Positions 37,578 to 47,220 are shown, counted from the stretch's first letter. The stretch is DNA of 64,000 nucleotides from Streptococcus respiraculi (GCF_003595525.1 NZ_CP022680.1:584001-648000), one strand, 5' to 3'. Translations and numbers: made by a program. The notes: generated from the letters alone by a model not told the origin.

Positions 37578-37831
37578 GACACCGTTATACTCTATAAAAA
37601 TCAAAATCTGACTAGCTTCCACAATTAAGAATTGTGGAAGGTTGGAAATAGACCGAGCGAAGCTCACTCCTTGCAATTGAGAATTGTGGAAGGTTGGCAA
37701 TAGACCGAGCGTAGCTCACTCCTTGCAATTAAGAATTGTGGAAGGTTGGCAATAGACCGAGCATGCTCGTAACAGCGGAGGCTCTTTTTTTACACAGCTC
37801 TTAGTCCGTGTTCAGTTCTCAATCCACTATA
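37554..37831 (+). repeat. TATAGTG-ended dispersed repeat, copy A3 with three 52-bp units
   Basis: 278 bp from TATAGTGAATTGAAT to CTCAATCCACTATA. A nested BOX-like left end begins with ATACTC at 37587, then three 52-bp units start at 37622, 37674 and 37726 (CAATTAAGAATTG hairpin plus GAGCGWAGCTC). The nested right end (GAGTAT) is missing, so part of the module was deleted. It fills most of the gap 37578-37921 and supplies the end of the HAD gene. Confidence 0.75.
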
Positions 37832-37921
37832 AAATCGGACTTTATCATGTTTTTTTCTTATATTCTTTCAATTTTCTGACAAATTATGATAAAATGGAAA
37901 AAAAGATTTTGAGGATAAATC

Positions 37922-39406
37922 ATGACATTAGTATACCAATCGACACGTGATGAGAACAATACTGTAACAGCCAGCCAAGCGATTCTACAAGGTTTGGCAA
38001 CAGATGGCGGACTGTTTACCCCGCTGACCTATCCTAAAGTAGAGTTGGACTTTGAACGCTTGAAAGACATGTCTTATCAGGAAGTAGCAAAGTTGATTTT
38101 GGGTGCTTTCTTGGATGATTTTACGGCAGAAGAGCTAGACTATTGTATCACCAATGCCTACGATAACAAGTTTGACGATGCGCGCATTGCACCCTTAGTC
38201 AAGCTAGATGGTCAGTATAACTTGGAATTGTTCCACGGCTCCACCATTGCCTTTAAGGATATGGCCTTGTCAATCCTACCTTACTTGATGACAACAGCCG
38301 CTAAAAAGCACGGTTTGGAAAATAAAATCGTCATTTTGACGGCGACTTCTGGAGATACTGGAAAGGCAGCCATGGCTGGTTTTGCGGATGTTCCTGGAAC
38401 AGAAATCATCGTCTTTTATCCTAAAGATGGTGTCAGCAAGGTGCAGGAATTGCAGATGACTACTCAAACCGGTGATAATACCCATGTAGTGGCGATTGAC
38501 GGGAATTTTGACGATGCTCAGACGAATGTCAAGGAAATGTTCAATAACGAAGCTTTACGTGCTAAGTTGGCAGATAAGAAAATGCAGTTTTCATCTGCTA
38601 ATTCCATGAATGTCGGGCGCCTCGTACCACAGATTGTTTACTATGTCTATGCCTATGCGCAGTTGGTGAAGACTGGTGAAATCGCAACAGGAGAAGCGAT
38701 CAACTTCACGGTTCCAACAGGAAATTTTGGAAATATCCTAGCTGCCTTTTATGCCAAGCAAATCGGCTTGCCAGTTGGGAAATTAATCTGTGCATCAAAT
38801 GAAAACAATGTCCTGACCGACTTCTTCAAGACTAAGGTGTACGATAAGAAACGGGCCTTTAAGGTGACAAGTAGCCCTTCCATGGATATTCTTGTGTCTT
38901 CAAACTTAGAGCGCCTGATTTTCCATCTTGTGGGAAATGACGCAAAAAAAACAGCTGAACTCATGACGGCCTTATCAAGAGATGGCCAGTATGAATTGCA
39001 GTCAGTTGATGTAGACCTCTTGGACTTGTTTGCGGCAGAATATACGACTGAAGAAGAAACTGCTCAAGAAATCAAACGGGTTTATGATAACTCATCTTAT
39101 ATCGAAGATCCGCATACGGCGGTCGCATCAAGCGTATATCAAAAATACTTAGCAGAGACCAAAGATGTAGCTAAAACCGTCATTGCCTCAACCGCTAGTC
39201 CCTATAAATTCCCAGTTGTCGCAGTTGAAGCGGTGACAGGCGAGACAGATTTAAGTGACTTTGAGGCACTTGCGAAATTGCAAGAACTCTCAGGTGTAGC
39301 GCTTCCACCTGCTGTAGACGGTTTAGAAGTAGCTACTATCCGCCACAAGACGGTCGTTGCAGCAGCTGACATGCAGGCAGAAGTAGAACGTTATCTAGGT
39401 GTCTAG
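37922..39406 (+). CDS. thrC: Threonine synthase
   Basis: Converts phosphohomoserine to threonine with PLP. 494 aa, the longer type found in streptococci and fungi. FHGSTIAFKDMALSIL contains the PLP lysine; LTATSGDTGKAAM and VPTGNFGN bind the phosphate. GAGGA precedes ATG 37922. It stands alone in the window; hom and thrB are not adjacent. Confidence 0.95.
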   Translation: MTLVYQSTRDENNTVTASQAILQGLATDGGLFTPLTYPKVELDFERLKDMSYQEVAKLILGAFLDDFTAEELDYCITNAYDNKFDDARIAPLVKLDGQYNLELFHGSTIAFKDMALSILPYLMTTAAKKHGLENKIVILTATSGDTGKAAMAGFADVPGTEIIVFYPKDGVSKVQELQMTTQTGDNTHVVAIDGNFDDAQTNVKEMFNNEALRAKLADKKMQFSSANSMNVGRLVPQIVYYVYAYAQLVKTGEIATGEAINFTVPTGNFGNILAAFYAKQIGLPVGKLICASNENNVLTDFFKTKVYDKKRAFKVTSSPSMDILVSSNLERLIFHLVGNDAKKTAELMTALSRDGQYELQSVDVDLLDLFAAEYTTEEETAQEIKRVYDNSSYIEDPHTAVASSVYQKYLAETKDVAKTVIASTASPYKFPVVAVEAVTGETDLSDFEALAKLQELSGVALPPAVDGLEVATIRHKTVVAAADMQAEVERYLGV

Positions 39407-39447
39407 AATAGAGCATTCGTTATACTCGCTTTGATAATAATAAAAAG

Positions 39448-39479
39448 AAGGAGGGAGCTTTTTTAAGCTCCTTTGTGAT
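39448..39479 (+). promoter_or_regulatory. Hairpin that covers the likely ribosome site of the MATE gene
   Basis: AAGGAGGGAGC-TTTTTTAA-GCTCCTTT: the only good Shine-Dalgarno sequence (AAGGAGG) is paired with the strand just before ATG 39480, 24 nt away. It may be the thrC terminator, although no T run follows, or a translational control hairpin. Confidence 0.5.
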
Positions 39480-40766
39480 ATGGTAGATTATAAAAGAATC
39501 ATGCACATTGCCCTACCAGCTATGGCGGAAAATGTGCTACAGATGCTCATGGGCATGGTGGACGGCTACTTGGTAGCAAGTCTTGGCTTGGTGGCTATCT
39601 CAGGGGTGTCCGTTGCAGGAAATATCATCGCCATTTATCAGGCGATTTTTATTGCTTTGGGTGCTGCGATTTCAAGTGTTCTAGCTCGCAGTATGGGAGC
39701 TGGTGATGAAAAGTCGCAGGCCTATTATGCAACAGAAGCAATTAAAATAACCCTGCTGTTAAGTCTTGTTTTGGGCTTGGTTTCCCTGATTTTTGGGCAG
39801 GGCATGCTACATTTGCTAGGGACAGAAGTAGCAGTGGCAGAAGTGGGTGGTCTCTTTCTAGCCATTGTTGGTGGAACCATTGTCTTCTTGGGGCTCATGA
39901 CCAGTCTTGGCGCCTTGGTGCGCACGACCGGAAATCCTCGGTTGCCCATGTATGTCAGCCTGTTGACCAATCTTCTCAACGCCCTTTTTTCTAGTTTCTT
40001 TATCTTTGGTCTACAGTGGGGGATTACTGGTGTAGCTTTGGGGACGGTCCTCGCTCGCTTAGTAGGAGTCGTGGTTTTGTGGAAATCCTTGACAATCTCA
40101 TTTGCTAGGCCAAGTTGGGGATTAGATAAGGACTTGCTTAGTCTGTCCTTACCTGCTGCGGGGGAACGGCTCATGATGCGGGCAGGCGATGTGGTGATGA
40201 TTGCACTCGTCGTCGGTTTTGGGACAGAGGTAGTAGCTGGAAATGCCGTTGGTGAAGTGCTGACCCAGTTTAACTATATGCCAGCCTTTGGAATCGCAAC
40301 AGCGACTGTTCTCTTAGTGGCACATAGCTTGGGTCAGGGACATATAGCGGAGATTGACCAACTTGCGCGCAGAACCTACTGGTTGGCACTTGGCTTGATG
40401 TTGCCGATTGCGCTTGTTATCTTCACTTTGGGCACCCCTCTCACCCACCTTTATACGCAAGACGCGCAAGCAGTAGGCGCTAGCCTCTTAGTTGTCCTCT
40501 TTTCACTCCTGGGCATACCTTTTACCGCAGGAACGGTCATCTATACTGCTGTTTGGCAGGGCTTGGGTAATGGAAAACTCCCTTTTTATGCAACGACGAT
40601 TGGCATGTGGGGTATTCGCATTGGGGCAGGCTACCTACTTGGTGTGAGCTTGGGATTTGGTTTGCCAGGTGTTTGGGCAGGAACACTTCTTGACAATGCC
40701 TTTCGCTGGCTCTTTTTGGCAACTCTCTATAGACGTCATAAGAAAAATATTATCACAAAAATCTAG
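39480..40766 (+). CDS. MATE family efflux transporter
   Basis: A 428-aa multidrug and toxic-compound extrusion protein with 12 predicted membrane segments in two halves (first HIALPAMAENVLQMLMGMVDG, second LSLPAAGERLMMRAGDVVMIA). It should export cationic compounds with Na+ or H+. It ends 4 bp before the convergent MerR gene. No Shine-Dalgarno sequence at normal distance; see the hairpin entry. Confidence 0.88.
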   Translation: MVDYKRIMHIALPAMAENVLQMLMGMVDGYLVASLGLVAISGVSVAGNIIAIYQAIFIALGAAISSVLARSMGAGDEKSQAYYATEAIKITLLLSLVLGLVSLIFGQGMLHLLGTEVAVAEVGGLFLAIVGGTIVFLGLMTSLGALVRTTGNPRLPMYVSLLTNLLNALFSSFFIFGLQWGITGVALGTVLARLVGVVVLWKSLTISFARPSWGLDKDLLSLSLPAAGERLMMRAGDVVMIALVVGFGTEVVAGNAVGEVLTQFNYMPAFGIATATVLLVAHSLGQGHIAEIDQLARRTYWLALGLMLPIALVIFTLGTPLTHLYTQDAQAVGASLLVVLFSLLGIPFTAGTVIYTAVWQGLGNGKLPFYATTIGMWGIRIGAGYLLGVSLGFGLPGVWAGTLLDNAFRWLFLATLYRRHKKNIITKI

Positions 40767-40770
40767 GAAT

Positions 40771-41607
40771 CTAGGTTTTTATTGCGACCTGCATTTTGAT
40801 AAACATATCTCGTTCTGGTTTTGAGAGGCTGGGTTGCTCGTGAACAACTTCGCATATGTAAGGGCCGATAGGAGTTAGGTGCTGCTCCTTGAGCGATTGG
40901 AAAAAGTGTGGTAGGCGTGCGATTTCCTCTTCAAAGGAGGCGCAGTAGCTAATAGCATATAAGCCAGCTTCTAAAACGACTTTCTTGATGAGAGGCGAGT
41001 GCAGATAGGGATTGTGGAGCAGGACAAATTGAGTGGAAATCCATTCTTGCTTCTGAAACTGTTCTACTTGCATGAGCGAGCCGACCTTGCCAAAGTGTTC
41101 ATAGAAGGGATTTTGCGAAAAAATTTCCTGTTTCAAATACCGAAGATAGTGTTCGTATTCCTCATTTGTCATCTGGTAGATATTGTATGGCAAGTCAAAG
41201 GTCCAAATGGTCCGCTCGGGCATGGACACGATTTCTAATTCCTTGCTGGTTTTATGCTCTGTATAGAGCAGTGCTCCAGAGCGAAAGGCGTCAATTTCTG
41301 CAATCCGATGTTCCAAAGCTTCTTTTTCGCCTAGGAGGGCTTGATAGCGTTCTTCGATGAGCTGGTGGAGGTGGGGATTGCTCTTGCTAGATAGGATTTC
41401 CTTGATATCTTCTAGTGAAAAATCAAGTTGGCGCAAGTATTGAATAGCATCGACAATGGACGATTGATTGAGATGATAGTAGCGGTAATTGGTTTCTGGG
41501 TCAATCTCATAGGGTTTAAGCAGTCCAATCTGGTCATAAAAACGTAGGGTGCGGATTGAGATGTTGTTGATTGTGGAGAATTCTCCGATGCGTAAAATTT
41601 TTTTCAT
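40771..41607 (-). CDS. MerR family regulator with effector-binding domain
   Basis: A 278-aa MerR-type activator. N-terminal winged helix (IGEFSTINNISIRTLRFYDQIGLLKP), a coiled coil near 75-105 and a C-terminal GyrI-like ligand domain, as in BmrR. It is divergent from the dehydrogenase gene, whose promoter has the 19-bp spacer typical of MerR control. The MATE gene is convergent and not obviously under this promoter. Confidence 0.85.
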   Translation of the reverse strand: MKKILRIGEFSTINNISIRTLRFYDQIGLLKPYEIDPETNYRYYHLNQSSIVDAIQYLRQLDFSLEDIKEILSSKSNPHLHQLIEERYQALLGEKEALEHRIAEIDAFRSGALLYTEHKTSKELEIVSMPERTIWTFDLPYNIYQMTNEEYEHYLRYLKQEIFSQNPFYEHFGKVGSLMQVEQFQKQEWISTQFVLLHNPYLHSPLIKKVVLEAGLYAISYCASFEEEIARLPHFFQSLKEQHLTPIGPYICEVVHEQPSLSKPERDMFIKMQVAIKT

Positions 41608-41623
41608 TTTTTAAAACTCTCTA

Positions 41624-41654
41624 TTGACTCTCTAGTTACTAGAGACATTATACT
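41624..41654 (+). promoter_or_regulatory. MerR-type promoter with 19-bp spacer and operator
   Basis: TTGACT (41624-41629), 19 nt, TATACT (41649-41654). The spacer holds a perfect palindrome, CTCTAGT-T-ACTAGAG (41630-41644). Long spacers with a centred palindrome are the hallmark of MerR-activated promoters. Confidence 0.82.
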
Positions 41655-41692
41655 ATAGTTGTGAAAAAAATAACAATAAAAGGAGAAGTCAC

Positions 41693-42727
41693 ATGAGAAC
41701 TTCAAAAGTACGTGCAGTCCAATACGGCTGCGGCAAGATGTCTAAGGTATTGTTCCGCTATTTGGTAGAACATGGGGTAGAAATTGTTGGGGCGATTGAT
41801 AATAATCCAGCAGTTGTTGGTCAAGATGTTGGTGATTTTGCAGAGCTCGGATATAAGACAGGGGTTATTATCTCAAATGATGCAGATGCAGTATTTTCAA
41901 GCTGCGATGCAGATATTGCCATTGTCACCATTTTCTCTTACATGCCTGAAATGTACAATTTCTATGAAACAGCTATTAAACATGGGGTGAATGTGATTTC
42001 AACCTGTGAAGAAGCAATCTATCCTTGGACCACCTCTCCGTCTGAAACCAATCGTTTGGATAAACTTGCAAAAGAGCATGGCGTGACCATTATGGGATCT
42101 GGGATGCAGGACATTTACTGGATTAACATGCCGTGTCTTATGATGGCAGGGATGAATAAAATCACTAAGATTAAAGGAGCTGTAAGCTATAATGTTGAAG
42201 ATTACGGTCTCGCGCTTGCTGAAGCACATGGTGCAGGTTATGATGTAGAGCGATTTGAAAAAGAAATTGCTTCTGCTGAAAGTTTCCCTTCTTACATGTG
42301 GAATTCTGCAGAAGGTATCTGTGCGAAAATGAACTTGACCATCAAGGATATTTCTCAAAAGAGTGTACCGTACATTCTTGATGAAGACATTTATTCTGAA
42401 ACGCTTGGTCGGACTATTCCAGCAGGAGAAGTAACAGGAATGTCAGCTGTTACAACTATTCATACGAACCAAGGTATTGAATTAGAAGTAGAATGTATCG
42501 GAAAAGTTTACCGTGAAGATGACGGAGATATGTGCGATTGGGAAATCTTTGGCGAACCTGATTTGGTATTCTCTGTTAACAAACCAGACACAGTAGCGCA
42601 TACTTGTGCAACGATTGTAAACCGTATCCCAACTGTCATGGATGCACCAGCTGGATTTGTGACATGTGAAAAAGCACGTGATGTAGAATACTTAACCTAC
42701 CCAATGCATACCTATGTAGGGAAATAA
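41693..42727 (+). CDS. NAD(P)-binding dehydrogenase, 2,4-diaminopentanoate dehydrogenase-like
   Basis: A 344-aa Rossmann-fold protein related to 2,4-diaminopentanoate dehydrogenase and dihydrodipicolinate reductase. [15 protein letters not shown] is the nucleotide-binding loop; [12 protein letters not shown] and [10 protein letters not shown] are conserved in this family. The real substrate in streptococci is not known. A MerR regulator that binds small ligands controls it by position, so it may act on an amine or an aldehyde-like compound; this is a guess. Confidence 0.7.
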   Translation: MRTSKVRAVQYGCGKMSKVLFRYLVEHGVEIVGAIDNNPAVVGQDVGDFAELGYKTGVIISNDADAVFSSCDADIAIVTIFSYMPEMYNFYETAIKHGVNVISTCEEAIYPWTTSPSETNRLDKLAKEHGVTIMGSGMQDIYWINMPCLMMAGMNKITKIKGAVSYNVEDYGLALAEAHGAGYDVERFEKEIASAESFPSYMWNSAEGICAKMNLTIKDISQKSVPYILDEDIYSETLGRTIPAGEVTGMSAVTTIHTNQGIELEVECIGKVYREDDGDMCDWEIFGEPDLVFSVNKPDTVAHTCATIVNRIPTVMDAPAGFVTCEKARDVEYLTYPMHTYVGK

Positions 42728-42731
42728 TTAA

Positions 42732-42770
42732 ATCATAAGAAGTTAGAATGCGTATTCTAGCTTCTTTTCG
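42732..42770 (+). terminator. Terminator after the dehydrogenase gene
   Basis: AAGAAGTTAGAATGCGTATTCTAGCTTCTTTTCG: stem AGAAG-x-TAGAAT/ATTCTA-x-CTTCT with a GCGT loop and a short T run. Confidence 0.7.
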
Positions 42771-42888
42771 TTTTGAGCTGGCGGAATGTTTGTCTTTTGC
42801 CTTGATTGGCAGGGGATTTTCTCGTTAAGCTATACAGAAAGGTCGGCTTTGTGCTACAATAAGGAAAATAAATGATGAGGAGCAGCAC

Positions 42889-43155
42889 ATGAAAGCTATT
42901 ATTACGGTTGTAGGAAAAGATAGAACAGGGATTGTGGCAGGAGTTTCTGCTAAAATCGCAGAATTGGGACTCAATATTGATGATATTTCCCAGACGGTCT
43001 TAGATGAATTTTTTACGATGATGGCAGTGGTGTCAAGTGATGAGAAAAAGGATTTTACAGCCTTGCGTCAGGAATTTGATGCCTTTGGTGAGAGTTTGAA
43101 TGTCAAAATCAACATTCAAAGTGCGGCGATTTTTGAAGCCATGTATAACATCTAA
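42889..43155 (+). CDS. ACT domain protein (UPF0237)
   Basis: An 88-aa single ACT domain. It starts [20 protein letters not shown], the usual ligand-binding turn. ACT domains bind amino acids; this stand-alone type is nearly always next to a DUF711 gene, as here (10 bp). The pair is assumed to work together but the process is unknown. Confidence 0.85.
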   Translation: MKAIITVVGKDRTGIVAGVSAKIAELGLNIDDISQTVLDEFFTMMAVVSSDEKKDFTALRQEFDAFGESLNVKINIQSAAIFEAMYNI

Positions 43156-43165
43156 GAGGTGGCGT

Positions 43166-44503
43166 ATGGATATTAGACAAGTTACAGAAACCATTGCCAT
43201 GATTGAGGAGCAGAATTTCGATATCAGGACCATTACCATGGGTATTTCGCTTCTTGACTGTATTGATACGGACATCCACCGTGCGGCTGAGAAGATTTAT
43301 GAGAAAATTACGACTAAGGCGCGTGATTTGGTCGCGGTCGGCGATGAAATTGCGGCTGAATTGGGGATTCCCATTGTCAATAAGCGGGTCAGTGTGACCC
43401 CGATTGCCTTGATTGGAGCAGCGACAGATGCGACAGACTATGTGCCACTTGCTAAGGCGCTGGACCGAGCAGCCAAGGAAATCGGTGTTGATTTCATCGG
43501 CGGTTTTTCTGCCTTGGTGCAAAAAGGGTATCAAAAAGGGGATGAAATTCTCATCAACTCTATTCCTCGAGCTCTAGCTGAGACGGATAAGGTCTGCTCA
43601 TCCGTCAATATCGGATCGACCAAGACGGGCATTAACATGACAGCCGTGCGGGATATGGGACGGATTATCAAGGAAACAGCCAGTCTTTCTGAAATGGGCG
43701 CCGCAAAATTAGTTGTTTTTGCTAACGCGGTCGAGGACAATCCTTTCATGGCTGGAGCCTTTCATGGTGTTGGCGAAGCAGATGTGGTTATCAATGTCGG
43801 AGTTTCAGGACCTGGCGTGGTCAAGCGCGCGCTTGAAAAAGTACGTGGTGAGAGTTTTGATGTCGTGGCTGAAACCGTTAAAAAGACAGCTTTCAAGATT
43901 ACCCGTATCGGTCAATTGGTCGGTCAAATGGCGAGCGAGCGTCTCGGCGTGAAATTCGGGATTGTCGATTTGAGTCTAGCTCCAACGCCGGCGGTCGGTG
44001 ACTCGGTAGCGCGCGTGCTTGAAGAAATGGGGCTTGAAACCGTTGGAACACACGGAACAACAGCTGCCCTTGCTCTTTTAAACGATCAGGTCAAAAAAGG
44101 CGGTGTCATGGCTTGCAATCAAGTCGGTGGTCTATCAGGTGCTTTTATTCCCGTATCTGAGGACGAGGGGATGATTGCGGCTGTTCAGTCTGGCTCGCTT
44201 AATTTGGAAAAATTAGAAGCTATGACAGCTATTTGCTCGGTCGGTCTTGATATGATTGCCATCCCAGAAGAAACGCCTGCTGAAACCATTGCAGCCATGA
44301 TTGCAGACGAAGCAGCAATCGGCGTTATCAATCAGAAAACCACTGCTGTGCGGATTATTCCAAAAGGCAAAGAAGGGGATATGATTGAATTTGGCGGTCT
44401 CTTAGGAACAGCACCTGTCATGAAGGTCAATCAAGCATCATCTGCTGCCTTTATTGCGCGTGGTGGACAAATCCCTGCCCCAATTCATAGTTTTAAGAAC
44501 TAA
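43166..44503 (+). CDS. DUF711/UPF0210 family protein
   Basis: A 445-aa protein of the PFL/UPF0210 family, with the conserved [26 protein letters not shown] N-terminus, [12 protein letters not shown] and a [10 protein letters not shown]-terminal segment. Structures of the family show a glycyl-radical-enzyme-like fold without the radical site. Function unknown. ATG 43166 has GAGGTGG upstream; the longer frame starts inside the ACT gene. Confidence 0.85.
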   Translation: MDIRQVTETIAMIEEQNFDIRTITMGISLLDCIDTDIHRAAEKIYEKITTKARDLVAVGDEIAAELGIPIVNKRVSVTPIALIGAATDATDYVPLAKALDRAAKEIGVDFIGGFSALVQKGYQKGDEILINSIPRALAETDKVCSSVNIGSTKTGINMTAVRDMGRIIKETASLSEMGAAKLVVFANAVEDNPFMAGAFHGVGEADVVINVGVSGPGVVKRALEKVRGESFDVVAETVKKTAFKITRIGQLVGQMASERLGVKFGIVDLSLAPTPAVGDSVARVLEEMGLETVGTHGTTAALALLNDQVKKGGVMACNQVGGLSGAFIPVSEDEGMIAAVQSGSLNLEKLEAMTAICSVGLDMIAIPEETPAETIAAMIADEAAIGVINQKTTAVRIIPKGKEGDMIEFGGLLGTAPVMKVNQASSAAFIARGGQIPAPIHSFKN

Positions 44504-44530
44504 AAAAGTCGGACGAAAGTCCAGCCTCCA

Positions 44531-44946
44531 GATTGAAGAAAAGTCCATTTTGGACAATTTTCTTCAATCTTTTTTCTTTATACTCAATTAAAATCAACGT
44601 TAGCATTTTTGGATACTTTCTTAAATAGTACGGACGCAAGCAACCTTGTATTTCCGACCTTTAACTGTCCAATGGACTGTTAAAGCAATCTTGAGCCTAA
44701 GGCCTCAAAAATGCTGTAACGAACAACTACTTTGTTGTTGCTAGTCATTCCACTATTTCGAATATATCACCTTTGCTCACTTCGTTCAATCCATTTTCTT
44801 AAAGAGTAGATATTTATAAGATAAGATAGCTACTTTTGATTTTCATTGAGGATTATTTTATGCTCTTTCTAAGAGTCTAATCATTATTCCAGCTTGGAAC
44901 TAATGTTTAGATTTTTTGCCATTTAGAGGGTTTGTCTGCGTTCTGA
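44531..44946. repeat. Dispersed hairpin element, copy C3 with a larger nested insertion
   Basis: Starts with the GATTGAAGAAAA/TTTTCTTCAATC palindrome (44531-44569), which probably terminates the DUF711 message, and ends GTCTGCGTTCTGAA. The nested ATACTCAATTAAAATCAA insert begins at 44580 and ends near 44853. It is about 180 bp longer than in C2 because of an extra block with GTCCAATGGAC and GAACAACTACTTTGTTGTT palindromes. Fills most of the gap 44504-45096. Confidence 0.7.
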
Positions 44947-45096
44947 AAGTCGGACGAAAGTCCCGTCTCTTCTTATTTGATTGGGTTGTAGAAATATGCT
45001 TCTGCTGAAGAAAACAACACTTTTTTAGTAAGTAATCATTGTCTACGTTAGCCCTTTTTTGATATAATAGTATGAGGAAATATGAGGAGGAATAAA

Positions 45097-45789
45097 ATGA
45101 CAGAAACAAGATTATACATTGCTCGTCATGGAAAAACCATGTTTAATACCATTGGTCGTATTCAAGGTTGGTGCGATACGCCTTTAACAAAAATTGGTGA
45201 AGAAGGTATTCGCGAGCTGGGACTTGGTTTGAAAGAGGCGGGTTTGGAATTTAAACTTGCAGTATCAAGTGACTTGGGACGGACTGTTCAGACCATTACC
45301 ATCGCCCAAAGAGAATTAGGTATTTTAGGAAAAATCCCTTACTACCAAGACAAACGCATCCGAGAATGGTGTTTTGGTAGCTTTGAAGGTATGTACGATG
45401 CAGAACTCTTTAGCGGAGTCTTGCCACGTATCAGTGGTATTGTCGAAGCGGGTACCATGACCTTTGAAGAGATAGCAAATGGTGTCCACGAAGCTGATTC
45501 AGCCAACTGGTCCGAGCCTTGGGATGTGTTGAAAGACCGCATTTTGAATGGTTTTGAAAGTATAGCCCAAGACCTTGAAAAGCAGGGTGGAGGCAATGCC
45601 TTGATTGTTAGTCACGGTATGACCATTGCGACCTTGGTCAATCTATTGGCGCCAGAACGTCCAACCAACTTGGCACTCGATAATGGCTCTGTCACTGTTT
45701 TGAAATATGAAAATGGTCAATTTAGCATTGAAGCTGTAGGGGATATGTCTTATCGTATAGCTGGAGCGAGTGTAATTTCAAACGCATGA
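45097..45789 (+). CDS. Histidine phosphatase, phosphoglycerate mutase family
   Basis: A 230-aa branch-1 histidine phosphatase. IARHGKTMFN holds the phosphorylated histidine, SSDLGRTVQT the arginine and IVSHGMTIA the second histidine. It is not the glycolytic enzyme and is more likely a small-molecule phosphatase. ATG 45097 follows GAGGAGG. It overlaps the VanY gene by 4 bp (ATGA). Confidence 0.85.
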   Translation: MTETRLYIARHGKTMFNTIGRIQGWCDTPLTKIGEEGIRELGLGLKEAGLEFKLAVSSDLGRTVQTITIAQRELGILGKIPYYQDKRIREWCFGSFEGMYDAELFSGVLPRISGIVEAGTMTFEEIANGVHEADSANWSEPWDVLKDRILNGFESIAQDLEKQGGGNALIVSHGMTIATLVNLLAPERPTNLALDNGSVTVLKYENGQFSIEAVGDMSYRIAGASVISNA

Positions 45790-46508
45790 TGAATAGGAAA
45801 AAAATTGGCATAGTTGCTTTCGTTACTTGTCTGCTGATATTTGTGGTTCTTAACTTTTTCCTTTGGCGCTTGGATCCAGCAAGTATTGTTGGTAAGTCTG
45901 CAACGATAGAAGCAAAGAAGGCTACACGTTCGTCCGAAGAAGATGTCTTAGCCTCTGCTTCTCTAGATGATTGGGAATTGGTCTTGGTCAATCGTGATCA
46001 TTTGTTTGAATCAGAGCCAAAATCCTTAGCGACAGTGGGGGATATTCAGGTTGATAGTAGGATTGCGGCAGCTACGCAAGACTTTTTAGCAGCCGCTCAA
46101 GTAATCGTTCCTGATGAGGTCTTGCTATCAGGCTACAGAAGTCGAGCCGAGCAAGAACAGCTCTATAATGAGAGAGTTGCAGAGTTAGAAGCAAGTGGGG
46201 TTGATCGGGCAGAAGCAGAAGCTACGGTTCGCTCTCAAGTGCAGAAGCCAGGAGCCAGCGAACACCAGACAGGTCTTGCCATTGATATGAGTGAAGAAGC
46301 AGGTCAATTGGATGAAGTAGCAGAAAAAATCAAGCAACTAGCACCTCAGTATGGCTTTATCTTGCGCTATCCGGAAGGGAAAAGTCACATTACAGGCATT
46401 GAGTTTGAAAGTTGGCATTTCCGCTATGTCGGTGTCAAAAATGCCCAGTACATGCAACAACACAACCTAGTTTTGGAAGAATATAGAGACTTACTAAAAG
46501 GAAAGTAG
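45786..46508 (+). CDS. VanY/LdcB-type carboxypeptidase
   Basis: A 240-aa membrane-anchored M15B peptidase. Anchor at residues 7-27. LLSGYRSRAEQEQLY, GASEHQTGLAIDM with zinc ligands His and Asp, and ESWHFRYVG with the third ligand are all present. Likely trims D-alanine from peptidoglycan stem peptides (DD- or LD-carboxypeptidase) outside the cell. Translationally coupled to the phosphatase upstream. Confidence 0.87.
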   Translation: MMNRKKIGIVAFVTCLLIFVVLNFFLWRLDPASIVGKSATIEAKKATRSSEEDVLASASLDDWELVLVNRDHLFESEPKSLATVGDIQVDSRIAAATQDFLAAAQVIVPDEVLLSGYRSRAEQEQLYNERVAELEASGVDRAEAEATVRSQVQKPGASEHQTGLAIDMSEEAGQLDEVAEKIKQLAPQYGFILRYPEGKSHITGIEFESWHFRYVGVKNAQYMQQHNLVLEEYRDLLKGK

Positions 46509-46579
46509 AAATATAGTGAATTGAATAAAGGTTAGGACATCGTTATACTCTATAAAAATCAAAATCTGACTAGCTTCCA

Positions 46580-46839
46580 CAATTGAGAATTGTGGAAGGC
46601 TAGAAATAGCACGAGCGCAGCTCGCTCCTTGCAATTGAGAATTGTGGAAGGCTGGAAATAGCACGAGCGCAGCTCGCTCCTTGCAATTGAGAATTGTGGA
46701 AGGCTGGAAATAGACTGAGCGCAGCTCGCTCCTTGCAATTGAGAATTGTGAAAGGCTGGAAATAGCACGAGCGCAGCTCGCTCCTTGCAATTGAGAATTG
46801 TGAAAGGCTGGAAATAGACTGAGCGCAGCTCGCCCCTTT
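46580..46839 (+). repeat. Five tandem 52-bp units
   Basis: Unit starts at 46580, 46632, 46684, 46736 and 46788, exactly 52 bp apart. Each has a CAATTGAGAATTG hairpin and GAGCGCAGCTC. Units differ only at a few positions (GCACGAG or GACTGAG, GTGG or GTGA). Copy A3 has three units of the same kind. Confidence 0.88.
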
Positions 46840-46860
46840 GAACCACTAGTTCGGACTGCT

Positions 46861-47220
46861 GTTAGCTGAGGCTTACTGCATAATCCTTATTTCCAATCTT
46901 CACCAGTCCACTGGACTGATGTTAGCTGAGGATTACTGCATAATCCTTATTTCCAACCTTCACCAGTCCATTGGACTGCTGTTAGCTGAGGATTACTGCA
47001 TAATCCTTATTTCCAACCTTCACCAGTCCACTGGACTGCTGTTAGCTGAGGATTACTGCATAATCCTTATTTCCAACCTTCACCAGTCCGCTGGACTGAT
47101 GTTAGCTGAGGATTACTGCATAATCCTTATTTCCAACCTTCACCAGTCCACTGGACTGCTGTTAGCTGAGGATTACTGCATAATCCTTATTTCCAACCTT
47201 CACCAGTCCGCTGGACTGTT
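46861..47220 (+). repeat. Six tandem 60-bp units
   Basis: Six units in exact 60-bp register. Each starts GTTAGCTGAGGATTACTGCA, contains the GGATTA-CTGCA-TAATCC hairpin and ends in the palindrome CAGTCCA-C-TGGACTG. The first unit has a C in place of an A in GAGGCTTAC. Copies A1 and A5 hold one unit each. As 60 is a multiple of three, an open frame with a 20-residue repeat (46919-47260) appears, but it lacks a ribosome site. Confidence 0.92.

Noticed and set aside
46494..46846. Two minus-strand frames of 95-98 codons over the 52-bp array
   Set aside because: They mirror the tandem units and overlap the end of the VanY gene; no start signals.
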